The notes under the pieces: generated by a model
Told to the model about the DNA's origin: nothing
Seen by the model: only the letters and a program-made list of their open reading frames with translations
Databases searched by the model: none
Made by a program: the position numbers and the translations under genes
Assembly: GCA_903924405.1 (NCBI GenBank)
Contig: CAIYBH010000104.1
Coordinates: forward strand, 1-62,847
Length of the DNA: 62,847 bases
DNA from: an uncultured Planctomycetaceae bacterium
GTDB lineage: Bacteria; Planctomycetota; Planctomycetia; Planctomycetales; Planctomycetaceae
Reading direction: 5' to 3'
In this document: positions 1 to 8,451 of the stretch, in pieces
Position numbering within the stretch: the stretch's first letter is position 1
Layout: the number at the start of each line of letters is the position of its first letter

Positions 1-1015
1 GCACTCCCGCCATGGATTCCACTGTTTCAAATTTCTGCCCGGCAGTGCCACCACCGGAAACCGGTTCTGTCAGAGCCGTTGCGGTTTTCAGACCCGTCGT
101 CGTGATCTTCATCACGCCACGAGCACTGTTGCTCAGCAGCAAATACTCGGCCCCATCGCGCGAATACGCAATCATGTCCAGCGGACGATTGCGATTGCCC
201 AGCTCCGCGACCGTCGTCGCTTTCACGCGATCTCCCGCCTTCTGCAGTTCACTCACCGGAATTCGAACCAGCGGAGTACAGACGTAGGCGCCCAGAATCG
301 CCGGCTCACCATCGATCATCATCGGCACAAAGGTGCGCATCGCAGCGTAGTCTTCGCTCTTGCCATGCGCCGCATGGTAAATCTCGACCGAAATCCCCTT
401 GTCCGCATCCGCGAACGGGAAACTCAACTCCCGCACCGTTGACGGTGACTGAGAATTGCTCAGCCCGGAAACCAGCAGCTTGTTCTCAAAAAACGCCAGA
501 TCCGTGATCGATTCCGTGCGGCGATTCTGCGCCCGACGGCCTTCTCCCACGATCTTGTCTTCCGGTGCATCCGCCAGAACGACCCGCGAAAATTTCACGT
601 TCTGCAGCGACAGCACCGTCACTTTCCCCACGCCGTCAATCTGCACAATCGCCGGCTTGTCGTCCGCCGTCACAGCCACAAACGCCGCACCAGTTCGCGG
701 ATTCACCGCCAGATCATTGATGGTGACTGACTTCGCCTGCAGTTCACCCGCCAGCACGCTCGGCAGATTATCGATGGCAATCGCAGCACTGCCCGGGTCC
801 CCCTCCGTGTTGCCTGTACCAATCGCCACGACCGCGGCCGCTTTGGCATCGCCCACAAACAGAATGTCTTCCGGACCAAAGGCCAGAGTCGTCGCGGATT
901 GCAATTCCGGATTGCCCGCTTTCAAGCCCCAAACGTCCGCGGCCCCCGCAGTCGTGCACCAACCGGCAACAGACGCCAGAACGGCGGCCGCCAGAGCAAT
1001 TCGTGTCAAACGCAT
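1..1015 (-). CDS. Secreted beta-propeller-like protein (C-terminus outside window)
   Basis: An open frame runs leftward from an ATG at 1015 to the window edge without a stop, giving at least 338 residues. It starts with a clear signal peptide (MRLTRIALAAAVLASVAGWC, then TTAGAA before the mature start), so the product is exported. The mature part has short repeats of the type LAFGPEDILFVGD, DLAVNPRTGAAFVAV and DLAFFENKLLVSG, which resemble blades of a YncE/NHL-type beta-propeller. No catalytic motif is visible and I cannot name a family more exactly. It is divergent from the alcohol dehydrogenase at 1401. The 3' end is missing only because the window ends. Confidence 0.75.
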   Translation of the reverse strand, partial: MRLTRIALAAAVLASVAGWCTTAGAADVWGLKAGNPELQSATTLAFGPEDILFVGDAKAAAVVAIGTGNTEGDPGSAAIAIDNLPSVLAGELQAKSVTINDLAVNPRTGAAFVAVTADDKPAIVQIDGVGKVTVLSLQNVKFSRVVLADAPEDKIVGEGRRAQNRRTESITDLAFFENKLLVSGLSNSQSPSTVRELSFPFADADKGISVEIYHAAHGKSEDYAAMRTFVPMMIDGEPAILGAYVCTPLVRIPVSELQKAGDRVKATTVAELGNRNRPLDMIAYSRDGAEYLLLSNSARGVMKITTTGLKTATALTEPVSGGGTAGQKFETVESMAGV

Positions 1016-1400
1016 TTCCAGACTCCCTGTGCGATAAACAGCTAAACAAACTCGCTGGACAGCCAGCCAGAATCCAAACTCCCTGCAGGCCGATCGGTTT
1101 CCCCGAATGTCACTTCCGGAAACCCCGAATCTCACCGAAAAACGCGAAGGAAATCAAACGAATACGCCCCACAACCCGATACCACCCCCCAAAACATTTC
1201 TGCAAACCCGTTAAAAAACAGCCAATCACTCTCCCTCCGGCGCAGTTTCCATTTCGCAGGTCCGCACCCCTGTGCTACGCTGCTGCCGCACGCAAGGGCT
1301 CTTCAACCGGTGCGGGACGCAATCCCGGTGCTGCACACTTCGGCGTCTCTGTCCCCACACTGTTCCGTCCAACAACTCGCTTCAGAAACACCCGCGTTCC
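1016..1400. other. Divergent intergenic region
   Basis: 385 bases separate the leftward secreted-protein gene from the rightward dehydrogenase gene, so promoters for both should lie here. The stretch around 1120-1200 is rich in A and C. I see no convincing -35/-10 pair, RNA fold or conserved small reading frame. Confidence 0.5.
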
Positions 1401-2441
1401 ATGAAGGCTGCCGTTTTTGAACAGTTCCAGACGCCCCTCGTCGTTCAGGACGTCGCTGATCCCACTCCACACCCGGATTCCGCCATCATCGCGGTGCGCA
1501 GCTGCGGTCTCTGCCGCAGCGATTGGCACGGTTGGATGGGACACGACTCCGATGTCCAGCTGCCACATGTCCCCGGTCACGAACTCGCAGGAATCATCGT
1601 GGCCATCGGGGCCAATGTTCGCCGCTGGAAACCAGACACCCGCGTGACCGTGCCGTTCTGCTGCGGCTGCGGAGACTGCCCACAGTGCTACAGCGGTAAC
1701 CAGCACATCTGCGACCACTACACCCAACCCGGTTTCACGCAATGGGGAGCCTTCGCGGAGTACGTCGAAATCCGACACGCGGATGTGAACCTCGTCGAAC
1801 TCCCCGACTCCGTCGATTTCACAACCGCCGCCAGCCTCGGTTGCCGTTTCGCGACTTCGTTCCGCGGTGTTGTCGTGCAGGGACGTCTACAGGCCGGCGA
1901 ATGGCTGGCAGTCCATGGCTGCGGCGGTGTCGGCCTCTCTGCCATCATGATCGGTGCGGCCATCGGAGCCCGGGTGGTGGCGGTCGATGTTCGCCCCGAT
2001 CGTCTGGAACTGGCACGCATCTGCGGAGCAACACACCTCATCGATGCCACAACTAACCCTCCCGTCGCTGCTATCCAGTCGCTCTGCGATGGCGGAGTTC
2101 ACGTCTCCGTCGATGCACTCGGTAGTCACCACACCTGCCGAAATTCCATCCTGTCGCTCAGAAAACGCGGACGACACGTCCAGATCGGTCTCATGTCCGG
2201 CCCGGCTGCCGATCCTCCGCTTCCCATGGCCGCTGTGATCGGCAAGGAACTGGAGCTTCTCGGAAGTCACGGCATGCAGGCTTTCGAATACCCACGCATG
2301 CTGGCGATGATGGCTGACGGTCAGCTGCAGCCGGATCGCCTGATCAGCAACCGCGTCACCCTGACAGAAGCCGCTGAACTGCTGCCGCGCATGCACCAGT
2401 TTCCCGGCAGCGGCGTCACCGTGATCGACCGCTTCGTCTGA
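1401..2441 (+). CDS. Zinc-dependent alcohol dehydrogenase (MDR family)
   Basis: Predicted 346-residue cytosolic medium-chain dehydrogenase/reductase. Visible motifs: catalytic-zinc Cys38 in CGLC, the GHE segment His60-Glu61, the four structural-zinc cysteines C90, C93, C96 and C104 (C-x2-C-x2-C-x7-C), and the Rossmann glycines in GCGGVGLSA followed by an acidic residue in VVAVD, which suggests NAD(H) rather than NADP(H). Length is normal for the family. The frame is open upstream to 1272, but the start at 1401 (MKAAVFEQF) matches the usual N-terminus of this family. It stands alone between divergent and convergent neighbours, so the substrate cannot be inferred. Confidence 0.9.
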   Translation: MKAAVFEQFQTPLVVQDVADPTPHPDSAIIAVRSCGLCRSDWHGWMGHDSDVQLPHVPGHELAGIIVAIGANVRRWKPDTRVTVPFCCGCGDCPQCYSGNQHICDHYTQPGFTQWGAFAEYVEIRHADVNLVELPDSVDFTTAASLGCRFATSFRGVVVQGRLQAGEWLAVHGCGGVGLSAIMIGAAIGARVVAVDVRPDRLELARICGATHLIDATTNPPVAAIQSLCDGGVHVSVDALGSHHTCRNSILSLRKRGRHVQIGLMSGPAADPPLPMAAVIGKELELLGSHGMQAFEYPRMLAMMADGQLQPDRLISNRVTLTEAAELLPRMHQFPGSGVTVIDRFV

Positions 2442-2537
2442 TTCACAAACGTCCCTTCGGTTCACAGAACGTCCCCTCCGACCGCCACCGGTCTGCCACC
2501 GACAAGCACATGGCCCGATGTCCCTCGTCCGGCTCCC

Positions 2538-3704
2538 TCAGGCTGGGCAGCCACCGCAGGCACAGGCACCCCGCTCGGATGCATGTTCCATCGCCCCGCG
2601 CGCCAGCTCAATCAAATACTCAGCCACACGCCGTGCAGCGTCGGGGCGAGCCATAGACGTCATACCCTCTGCAAGCTGCCCACGCAGCTCCGCTGACTGT
2701 ACCAGTTGTGTCAGGTTCTCTGCGAGAACCGCAACGGCATCCGCTGCCAGCTCGTCCACAACCCGCGCAGCCCCCGCCTGCTGATACGCCATCGCATTCG
2801 ACCACTGATGCTCGTCCACCGATGGCTTCAGCGGTACCAGAATGCTGGCCACATTCGCACAGGCCAGCTCCGCCAGAGCTCCCGCGCCCGCTCGACTGAT
2901 GACCAGCGTCGCTGCGGCCAACTCGTCTTCCATGGCATGCAGAAACGATTCCACCCGCACTCGCCACGGACGACCAGCATAAAACCGACGGATCTCCTCC
3001 AGATCCGCAGGCCCCGTTTGATGCACTATCTCCCAGCCCTCAGGGAGTCCCGAAATCCGCTCCAGTACCCGCATCACCAGTTGGTTCAAACGATGCGCAC
3101 CCTGGCTGCCTCCGAGGATTAACAGTCGTTGCGGTCCACCTGAACTCGAACGCGGTCGCCCCGCAAGACTCGCCACCGAACGACGTACCGGCACACCTAC
3201 CGATTCCAGATGACATCGCAGGTCTTCAGCACAGCCCGATTGCAGCGGCAAACCCGTAAATGTCACTATCGCTCGTGGAGATAAGGCTGTGGTGGCTCGA
3301 CCAGGTACCGTATTACTCTCCAGCAGAATCACCGGAATCCGCAGATTTGACGCCGCGATACAACCCGCAACACTGGCCGCTGCCCCCAGACCAACCACAG
3401 CAACAGGCTCAATCTCCCGCAACAGCCGGCGCAGTCGACGGTAGTTCGCCAGCAATCGCCAGGCTCCCAACAACCAACGACGCAATCGCCCGCCGCGAAT
3501 GAAATGCAAACTGGATTCCCATCGCAGACTGGGCAGCTGCAGCGCCGCCTGCTCCAGAATCAGCCGGTCCACCGGTCGGTCACTGCAGAAAAACACGACG
3601 TCCGCGAGCGGATGCAATTGTCGCAGAGCCTCCGCAACCGCCAATCCCGGAAAAAGATGACCGCCTGATCCTCCTCCGACAAACACAAACGCGTCACTCT
3701 TCAT
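2538..3704 (-). CDS. murG: UDP-GlcNAc--lipid I GlcNAc transferase MurG
   Basis: 388 residues. MurG adds GlcNAc from UDP-GlcNAc to lipid I, making lipid II for peptidoglycan on the cytoplasmic face of the inner membrane. The N-terminal glycine loop (VGGGSGGHLFPGLAVAEAL), the inter-domain GGSQGAHRLNQ motif and the donor-site region SRAGAGALAELA...HQWSNA are all present. The start at 3704 (MKSDAFVFVGGGSGGH) puts the glycine loop at the normal distance from the N-terminus; the 25-codon upstream extension is unlikely to be translated. The gene is alone, with no murC, ftsW or ftsQ beside it, unlike the usual division cluster. It supports peptidoglycan synthesis in this organism. Confidence 0.93.
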   Translation of the reverse strand: MKSDAFVFVGGGSGGHLFPGLAVAEALRQLHPLADVVFFCSDRPVDRLILEQAALQLPSLRWESSLHFIRGGRLRRWLLGAWRLLANYRRLRRLLREIEPVAVVGLGAAASVAGCIAASNLRIPVILLESNTVPGRATTALSPRAIVTFTGLPLQSGCAEDLRCHLESVGVPVRRSVASLAGRPRSSSGGPQRLLILGGSQGAHRLNQLVMRVLERISGLPEGWEIVHQTGPADLEEIRRFYAGRPWRVRVESFLHAMEDELAAATLVISRAGAGALAELACANVASILVPLKPSVDEHQWSNAMAYQQAGAARVVDELAADAVAVLAENLTQLVQSAELRGQLAEGMTSMARPDAARRVAEYLIELARGAMEHASERGACACGGCPA

Positions 3705-4347
3705 AAAACATCTCCGAGCCACGACGATTGTACGTCGCTGCCTCCCGTGACCTACAGCACCACAGTCCCCGGCATCCACTCTCCCCGCAGGATATCACAA
3801 TTATCGCCCATAATGCCAGCCGTAACCTAAATAAGCAGGCACAACACGACTTAGTGACCTATTCATCTCTGGGTGTTTTTCCGAACCTCCCGACACTTTT
3901 CGCTGGCTCCGTTAACACCCCGGCTACACTCTCACATCTATTCGGTGCGTTCCCGCACAGGGAACAGGATCTGCCGCGCAATCCGGACCGCTTCAAATAT
4001 CGCGTATCCGCCGACCGGACGCAAGCGTCGGATTCTCTGGCTTCCGCAGGACTGACAGGAGATGAGACGGATGAGACCACTGAGACCACTGGGACCAATG
4101 GGACAGATGCGACGGATGGGACCGCGAGGGCTGAATCCATGATGTCGCTCTGTGAGCAGGCCAGTAGAGCCGGGTCAGAGCCAGCTGAATCGATGCGCAA
4201 CTTGATGCTGCAAACGACCTGGGCCTCGGGACAGCAAATCGGTCCGTACAATTTTTTTTTGCCCCGGTACAGATGACAGATGTTCGCCGCACTGCTAAGT
4301 TCTGAACACATGCATGTGTCAATCTTCGCTGCAAAAAGGCTCTCTCC
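3705..4347. other. Intergenic region with 9-base minisatellite
   Basis: 643 bases between divergent murG and the protease gene. Long frames cross it on both strands (3728-4276 plus, 3859-4869 minus), but their translations are low-complexity or antisense to the protease gene and match nothing, so I treat the region as non-coding. It contains the repeat at 4061-4123 and a run of about nine T at 4251-4260 before GCCCCGG. Confidence 0.6.
4061..4123. repeat. Seven-unit 9-base tandem repeat
   Basis: Seven contiguous 9-base units can be read directly: GATGAGACG, GATGAGACC, ACTGAGACC, ACTGGGACC, AATGGGACA, GATGCGACG, GATGGGACC. The consensus is RATGRGACC, with the core TG-GAC almost invariant. The period is a multiple of three, so it keeps a reading frame (DET-DET-TET-TGT-NGT-DAT-DGT), but nothing else suggests that it is translated. 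Confidence 0.85.
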
Positions 4348-6204
4348 ATGCGCAGTTCCATCACTCTCATAATGCCTGGGCTGAGTCTCCTTGTCCTGCT
4401 GCTGCCGACCACACGCGTGGCTGCTCAGACCACCCCGGAAATTGTCAGTCGTGGCAAGCAGGCCACAGCACTCGTCTTCGCTGAATCTCGCCGCATTACC
4501 GGGACGGCTTTCTGTATCGATCCCGCCGGTTACTTCGTCACCAATGCCCATGTCGCTGGTAAGGCTGGTGATTCCGTCAAACTGGTGCTGCTCTCCGGGG
4601 AAGACGGCGAACAGGTCGTCAGCGGGCGCGTGATCCGCGTCGATGAGGACGCGGATCTGGCACTCCTCCACTATTCCGGCGAGACACAACTCACAGCCCT
4701 CGAACCAGGAACCGACGATGCGCTGTTTGAGACGCAGGAGGTGACGGTCTTCGGTTATCCACTGGGAACAGCCCTCGCACTTCGTAATCAGGATTATCCC
4801 AATATCACGGTCAGCGTCGGTCGCATCTCCGCCATTCGCCGCAGCCAGAACAAATCGGCAGCCATACAACTGGATGCTGTCATCAATCCCGGCAACTCCG
4901 GCGGCCCCGTGCTGGACGCCGAAGGCAAAGTGATTGGCGTCGTCGTTGCAAAAATCCGTGACACAGATCTGAACCTGGCGATTCCCGTCTCAAAGCTGAC
5001 CACCTTCCTCGCCAGGCCAGATGTCGCCTTCACCCCCCCCTCCATTGCTGTCTCCCAGCGACACCAGCCACTTGAACTGACCGTCCGAGTGACACCTTTT
5101 GACGGCCAGCAGCGGACCTTCAAAGTCAGGATGGAATGGAGTAGCGGGGCCGACGACCGCCGCAATCTCACACTGGAAAGCGCGGATGGCTGTACCTTCA
5201 AAACCAGTGTGATTCCGGTACCACTCGTCGCTGACCCCGACCAGCTGGAGATGGTGGCTCGCTTCGAACGCGGGGCTGTGCAGGGACTGGTCAAAGACAG
5301 CATGATTACACTCGACGAGCATCAGACCACACTGCATGAAATACGTCGGATTTGCGCCAAACCTGATGGCTATGAACTTGAATTGCCCGACAATCGGCGT
5401 CTCAACGGCAGCAACCTGCAGGGACTCCCGACGGCCATGCAGATCGGCGATCAGACAATTACGATCCAGCTGTCGCAGGCCCGAGAACTTCTGCTGGCGC
5501 CCCCTGCAGACGGCATAGGAGCCATCACCTACACGCTGATCGTCCTCGAAGGAGAAACAGAACTGCTGCGTGAAAGTGGCCGGACCATTCTCCAAAGCGA
5601 CCTGACTCTGCCCAACATCGCGGGAAACATACTGCTGCCGCTGGGAGGCGAATCGCCTTTCCCGGCATTTCTCGAAGCGGGTAAGGAAACACTGTACGAA
5701 TCGAATGGCCTGCGAACCAAAGACCGAAACTACGTACGCACCCGCAGCAACACACTGTTGACCAGCGATTTCACCGCTGAGGTCGTGTTCGAACTGCAGC
5801 CCGGCGAAAAGAACGACTGGGGAAATGTCGTGTTCATAGGGATCGGTACCGTGGAACGAGCGGCCTATGACGAACCACAGAACTGTGCCTACCTGAGAAT
5901 CACACCTCTGCATGTCAACGGCGACGTCGGACTGTCAAACCGACCGGTGGATTCGGGAACAATCATTGGAAAATTCCGCTCCGTCGGGCCGCACCTTGCC
6001 CGAATTCGCCGCAAAGGTGAACTGGTGATTTTCGAGGTGGATGTGGACTGCGATGGCCCCTCACCCGACGACTTCTCCCGCACAATTCCCGACATCCACA
6101 CGTTTGTCCCCAGCCTGCACGAAAAGAACACGCATTTCTTTTTCGGTGGAGCAGCACTGTTCAAACAGGTCTCCTTCCAGCAATCGCCCGAACCACAGCC
6201 CTGA
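4348..6204 (+). CDS. Secreted trypsin-like (S1C) serine protease with novel C-terminal half
   Basis: 618 residues. A signal peptide (MRSSITLIMP to AAQ, about residue 27) sends it to the periplasm or outside. Residues 35-230 form a HtrA-like trypsin domain with an apparently complete triad: His68 in TNAHVAG, Asp103 in DADLALL, Ser184 in NPGNSGGPV. No PDZ domain follows. Instead there are about 390 residues I cannot assign; the last 180 (around DFTAEVVFEL...NDWGNVVFIGIG...HFFFGGAALF) look like a beta-sandwich of LamG or DUF1583 type. It is probably a surface or periplasmic quality-control or binding protease; the substrate is unknown. No partner gene is adjacent. Confidence 0.85.
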   Translation: MRSSITLIMPGLSLLVLLLPTTRVAAQTTPEIVSRGKQATALVFAESRRITGTAFCIDPAGYFVTNAHVAGKAGDSVKLVLLSGEDGEQVVSGRVIRVDEDADLALLHYSGETQLTALEPGTDDALFETQEVTVFGYPLGTALALRNQDYPNITVSVGRISAIRRSQNKSAAIQLDAVINPGNSGGPVLDAEGKVIGVVVAKIRDTDLNLAIPVSKLTTFLARPDVAFTPPSIAVSQRHQPLELTVRVTPFDGQQRTFKVRMEWSSGADDRRNLTLESADGCTFKTSVIPVPLVADPDQLEMVARFERGAVQGLVKDSMITLDEHQTTLHEIRRICAKPDGYELELPDNRRLNGSNLQGLPTAMQIGDQTITIQLSQARELLLAPPADGIGAITYTLIVLEGETELLRESGRTILQSDLTLPNIAGNILLPLGGESPFPAFLEAGKETLYESNGLRTKDRNYVRTRSNTLLTSDFTAEVVFELQPGEKNDWGNVVFIGIGTVERAAYDEPQNCAYLRITPLHVNGDVGLSNRPVDSGTIIGKFRSVGPHLARIRRKGELVIFEVDVDCDGPSPDDFSRTIPDIHTFVPSLHEKNTHFFFGGAALFKQVSFQQSPEPQP

Positions 6205-6528
6205 ACACAAAAGGAACACAAAAGGGGACATTCTACTTTACGCCGATTCCCCCCGAGCTGTCAGGCTCTTCAGTAGAAATCTACGCGCGATTCCGACGGC
6301 CTTCGCTGGACAGCATCCCTCACGAAAACGTCCCTCACGCTGGCCCCACGCCCCCGAGTTGGCGTTGACATTTGCACAACAACGTGACCATTGCCACAAA
6401 GCCGCTCTGATCGCAGTCCACCCGCTGGTCATTGGCATCGGCACATAGGCTGCCGCGCAGAGTTTTCTCCGCAATCATGGCTGATGGATCGTGCAGGACC
6501 AGAAACACGGGATAACCTGAATGTCCCT
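6205..6528. other. Convergent intergenic region
   Basis: 324 bases between the ends of the protease gene and the DUF1444-like gene. Both transcripts should end here. A 78-codon frame at 6238-6474 (minus) has no credible ribosome site or family features. I see no strong hairpin with a T tract. Confidence 0.5.
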
Positions 6529-7860
6529 CTATTCGACTTCGTCCAGGTACTCACTCACGCCATCAGCGGATATCAACAGCAGACTTCGCGTCAGCGGATG
6601 ATGCATCACCGCGTGGTCTTCCCGAACCTGACTGCGAATCTGCTCAATCAATTCCGGTTCATGCAACGAAACAATCACAAAGAAATCCCGATTGGGAAGT
6701 CCCAGTATTAACTGCGGACCAAAGAGTCCCCGCAGGCGAGCATGAAAACCGGGGTCCAGCAGTCGCGAACAGTTGTAAGCATCCGGGTTCAGCGGCATCA
6801 TCATTTTCGGTGCTGACTCTTCCCCCACGACCGTCACTTCCAGAGGATGCTCCTCCGAGTAGCTGCGGAGGTTTTCCAGCGCAGCGGAGTGCAGCTTGTC
6901 CACCGTGATGTTCCAGGTGTCCAGCATCGCCCGATGTACGTAGCGATAGGAATCATCCTCGTCGATCACATATCCAATCGACAGTCCCCCCACCCAGGAC
7001 TGCCGGACTCGTTCATCCTGTTTCGTTTCGCTCTCTGGTGACAGCATCGGCAACAGACGCGTGCGGATTTCTGCGAACTCAGGCATCAGTTGGCGAGGAC
7101 TGAGCTCCTGCAGGCGCACCATGGACGTCAGGCCAGGCAACATAATCCGACGAAACTCTTCCGGCTGCTGCAGATAGCGACGGTAGAAATTCGACAGACC
7201 AATTTCACTGTGCCCCAGCCGCACCGAAAATCCGCGAGCTACGGATGACTGCAGCAATGGGAAGTGATGCCGCGCTAATTCAAGAACATGCTTCAGGAAG
7301 ATGTCCGGAGGCCATGCCGGACGGTCCGCAATCTCCAGCGTCTGCAACAGCCGTTCGCAAATGACTACCTGCTCCCGCGTCAGGGATTGACGATCTGTTG
7401 ACTGTGTGGTCGCGACGATCATTAAGCGACCATGCCGAAACGTCCACAGCTTCCACTGATAACGTGGACGTTTGCGAAAGACCCGCGCCAGCCAGCAACC
7501 TGTCAACGGTCGCCGTGATTGTCCCGTCCAGACGTCATTCTGCAGATTTCCTTTCAGCGACGGCTGTGGCTGCAGCGAAACCACCTGGGGAAACAACAGC
7601 CCCAGATCCGGAGGCTGACGGCGGTTTTCTCCACTATCCGATTCGTCCCACCATGCCACCAGCGAAAGCAACAGACTTTTTTCCTGACCGCTCCCCTCCG
7701 CTGAACTCATTAATCCCGGTGTCCATCGCAGTTCGATCAGAGTCTGATTCTGATGCACCTCAATCTCTTCAGGGCAACGAAAGGTGAACCAGTTGGCCGG
7801 ACCACGGCACAACTTCCACGCCCCGGGCGAAGGTGCTTCTGAATTCTCGTGAGATGTCAT
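6529..7860 (-). CDS. DUF1444-like protein
   Basis: 443 residues, cytosolic, with no signal peptide or membrane segment. The C-terminal half (from about FLKHVLELARHHFP) resembles the DUF1444 (YtpP) family, with the closing signature LILGLPNRDFFVIVS followed by an acidic stretch. The N-terminal half (MTSHENSEAPSPGAWKL...) has many Trp and Arg residues and is not assignable. The start at 7860 is preferred over 7923 because the upstream 21 residues are Cys-rich and atypical. The biochemical role of DUF1444 is unknown. It is convergent with the protease gene and stands alone. Confidence 0.65.
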   Translation of the reverse strand: MTSHENSEAPSPGAWKLCRGPANWFTFRCPEEIEVHQNQTLIELRWTPGLMSSAEGSGQEKSLLLSLVAWWDESDSGENRRQPPDLGLLFPQVVSLQPQPSLKGNLQNDVWTGQSRRPLTGCWLARVFRKRPRYQWKLWTFRHGRLMIVATTQSTDRQSLTREQVVICERLLQTLEIADRPAWPPDIFLKHVLELARHHFPLLQSSVARGFSVRLGHSEIGLSNFYRRYLQQPEEFRRIMLPGLTSMVRLQELSPRQLMPEFAEIRTRLLPMLSPESETKQDERVRQSWVGGLSIGYVIDEDDSYRYVHRAMLDTWNITVDKLHSAALENLRSYSEEHPLEVTVVGEESAPKMMMPLNPDAYNCSRLLDPGFHARLRGLFGPQLILGLPNRDFFVIVSLHEPELIEQIRSQVREDHAVMHHPLTRSLLLISADGVSEYLDEVE

Positions 7861-8451
7861 TCCACCGACTCCACTGCACAAACAGGATGACCAATTGTAG
7901 TCAGGCCGTGGTGGACGAAGCAAACATTTGATTCGCGGTTCCGCCGCTTTCTTTCCCCACGCCCCTCATCGTGCTCCGCAGAGTTCTCCCTGCCTGTGCA
8001 GCCCGCCGCAACGCTGCTCCTGCCGCAATTCCGCCCGAAAACGCCTCCGAATGCCGCCGGCAGGCCTCCGTGACGCTTTCCAGTTGGCAGCCCGTCGCAG
8101 GCCGGTAATTGCTGCTGGCTCTTCCATTTCCCCGGCAATCTGAGGATGCCCGTTGGCATTGGTTCGCGTTCACGGTAATATGTTTCCTGATAAACTCGTA
8201 GTACCGCAGGCCCGGCTGTCAAACCGCAGGAAGGTTCTGCCGGAACAACGTTCCGCTCGATCGTTGTTCCTGCGGCCCCTTCAGATCGCAGTGCCCGCAA
8301 CGAGCAGCCACCTCACTGGTCGCCGCGGCCGTAAACGTGTTTTGATCAGATCCTTCAACACTGGATAATTATCCAGTCTCGAGGACATTACAGCCCCGAA
8401 AAGGCGGATGTCGCTCGCAAACTGGCCACACAAAGTTTCAGGAATTCCCCC
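7861..8451. other. Intergenic region upstream of DUF1501 gene
   Basis: 591 bases between the divergent DUF1444-like and DUF1501 genes. Several 60-150 codon frames cross it, but they overlap one another and none has a good start or recognisable protein. The one clear structure is the hairpin at 8238-8272. Confidence 0.5.
8238..8272. promoter_or_regulatory. Hairpin in leader region of DUF1501 gene
   Basis: A perfect 9-base inverted repeat, GGAACAACG (8241-8249) and CGTTGTTCC (8261-8269), has an 11-base loop and is extended by two further pairs after one mismatch. It lies about 180 bases upstream of the DUF1501 start. It could be a protein-binding site or an RNA leader fold; no T tract follows on either strand. 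Confidence 0.35.

Noticed and set aside
3728..4276. 182-codon plus-strand frame between murG and the protease gene
   Set aside because: No ribosome site or family features; it contains the minisatellite and ends in a poly-T/Phe stretch.
3859..4869. 336-codon minus-strand frame across the repeat and into the protease gene
   Set aside because: It is antisense to the protease gene over half its length, Cys-rich without pattern, and translates the 9-base repeat into low-complexity sequence.
4990..5913. 307-codon minus-strand frame inside the protease gene
   Set aside because: Shadow of a well-supported gene on the other strand.
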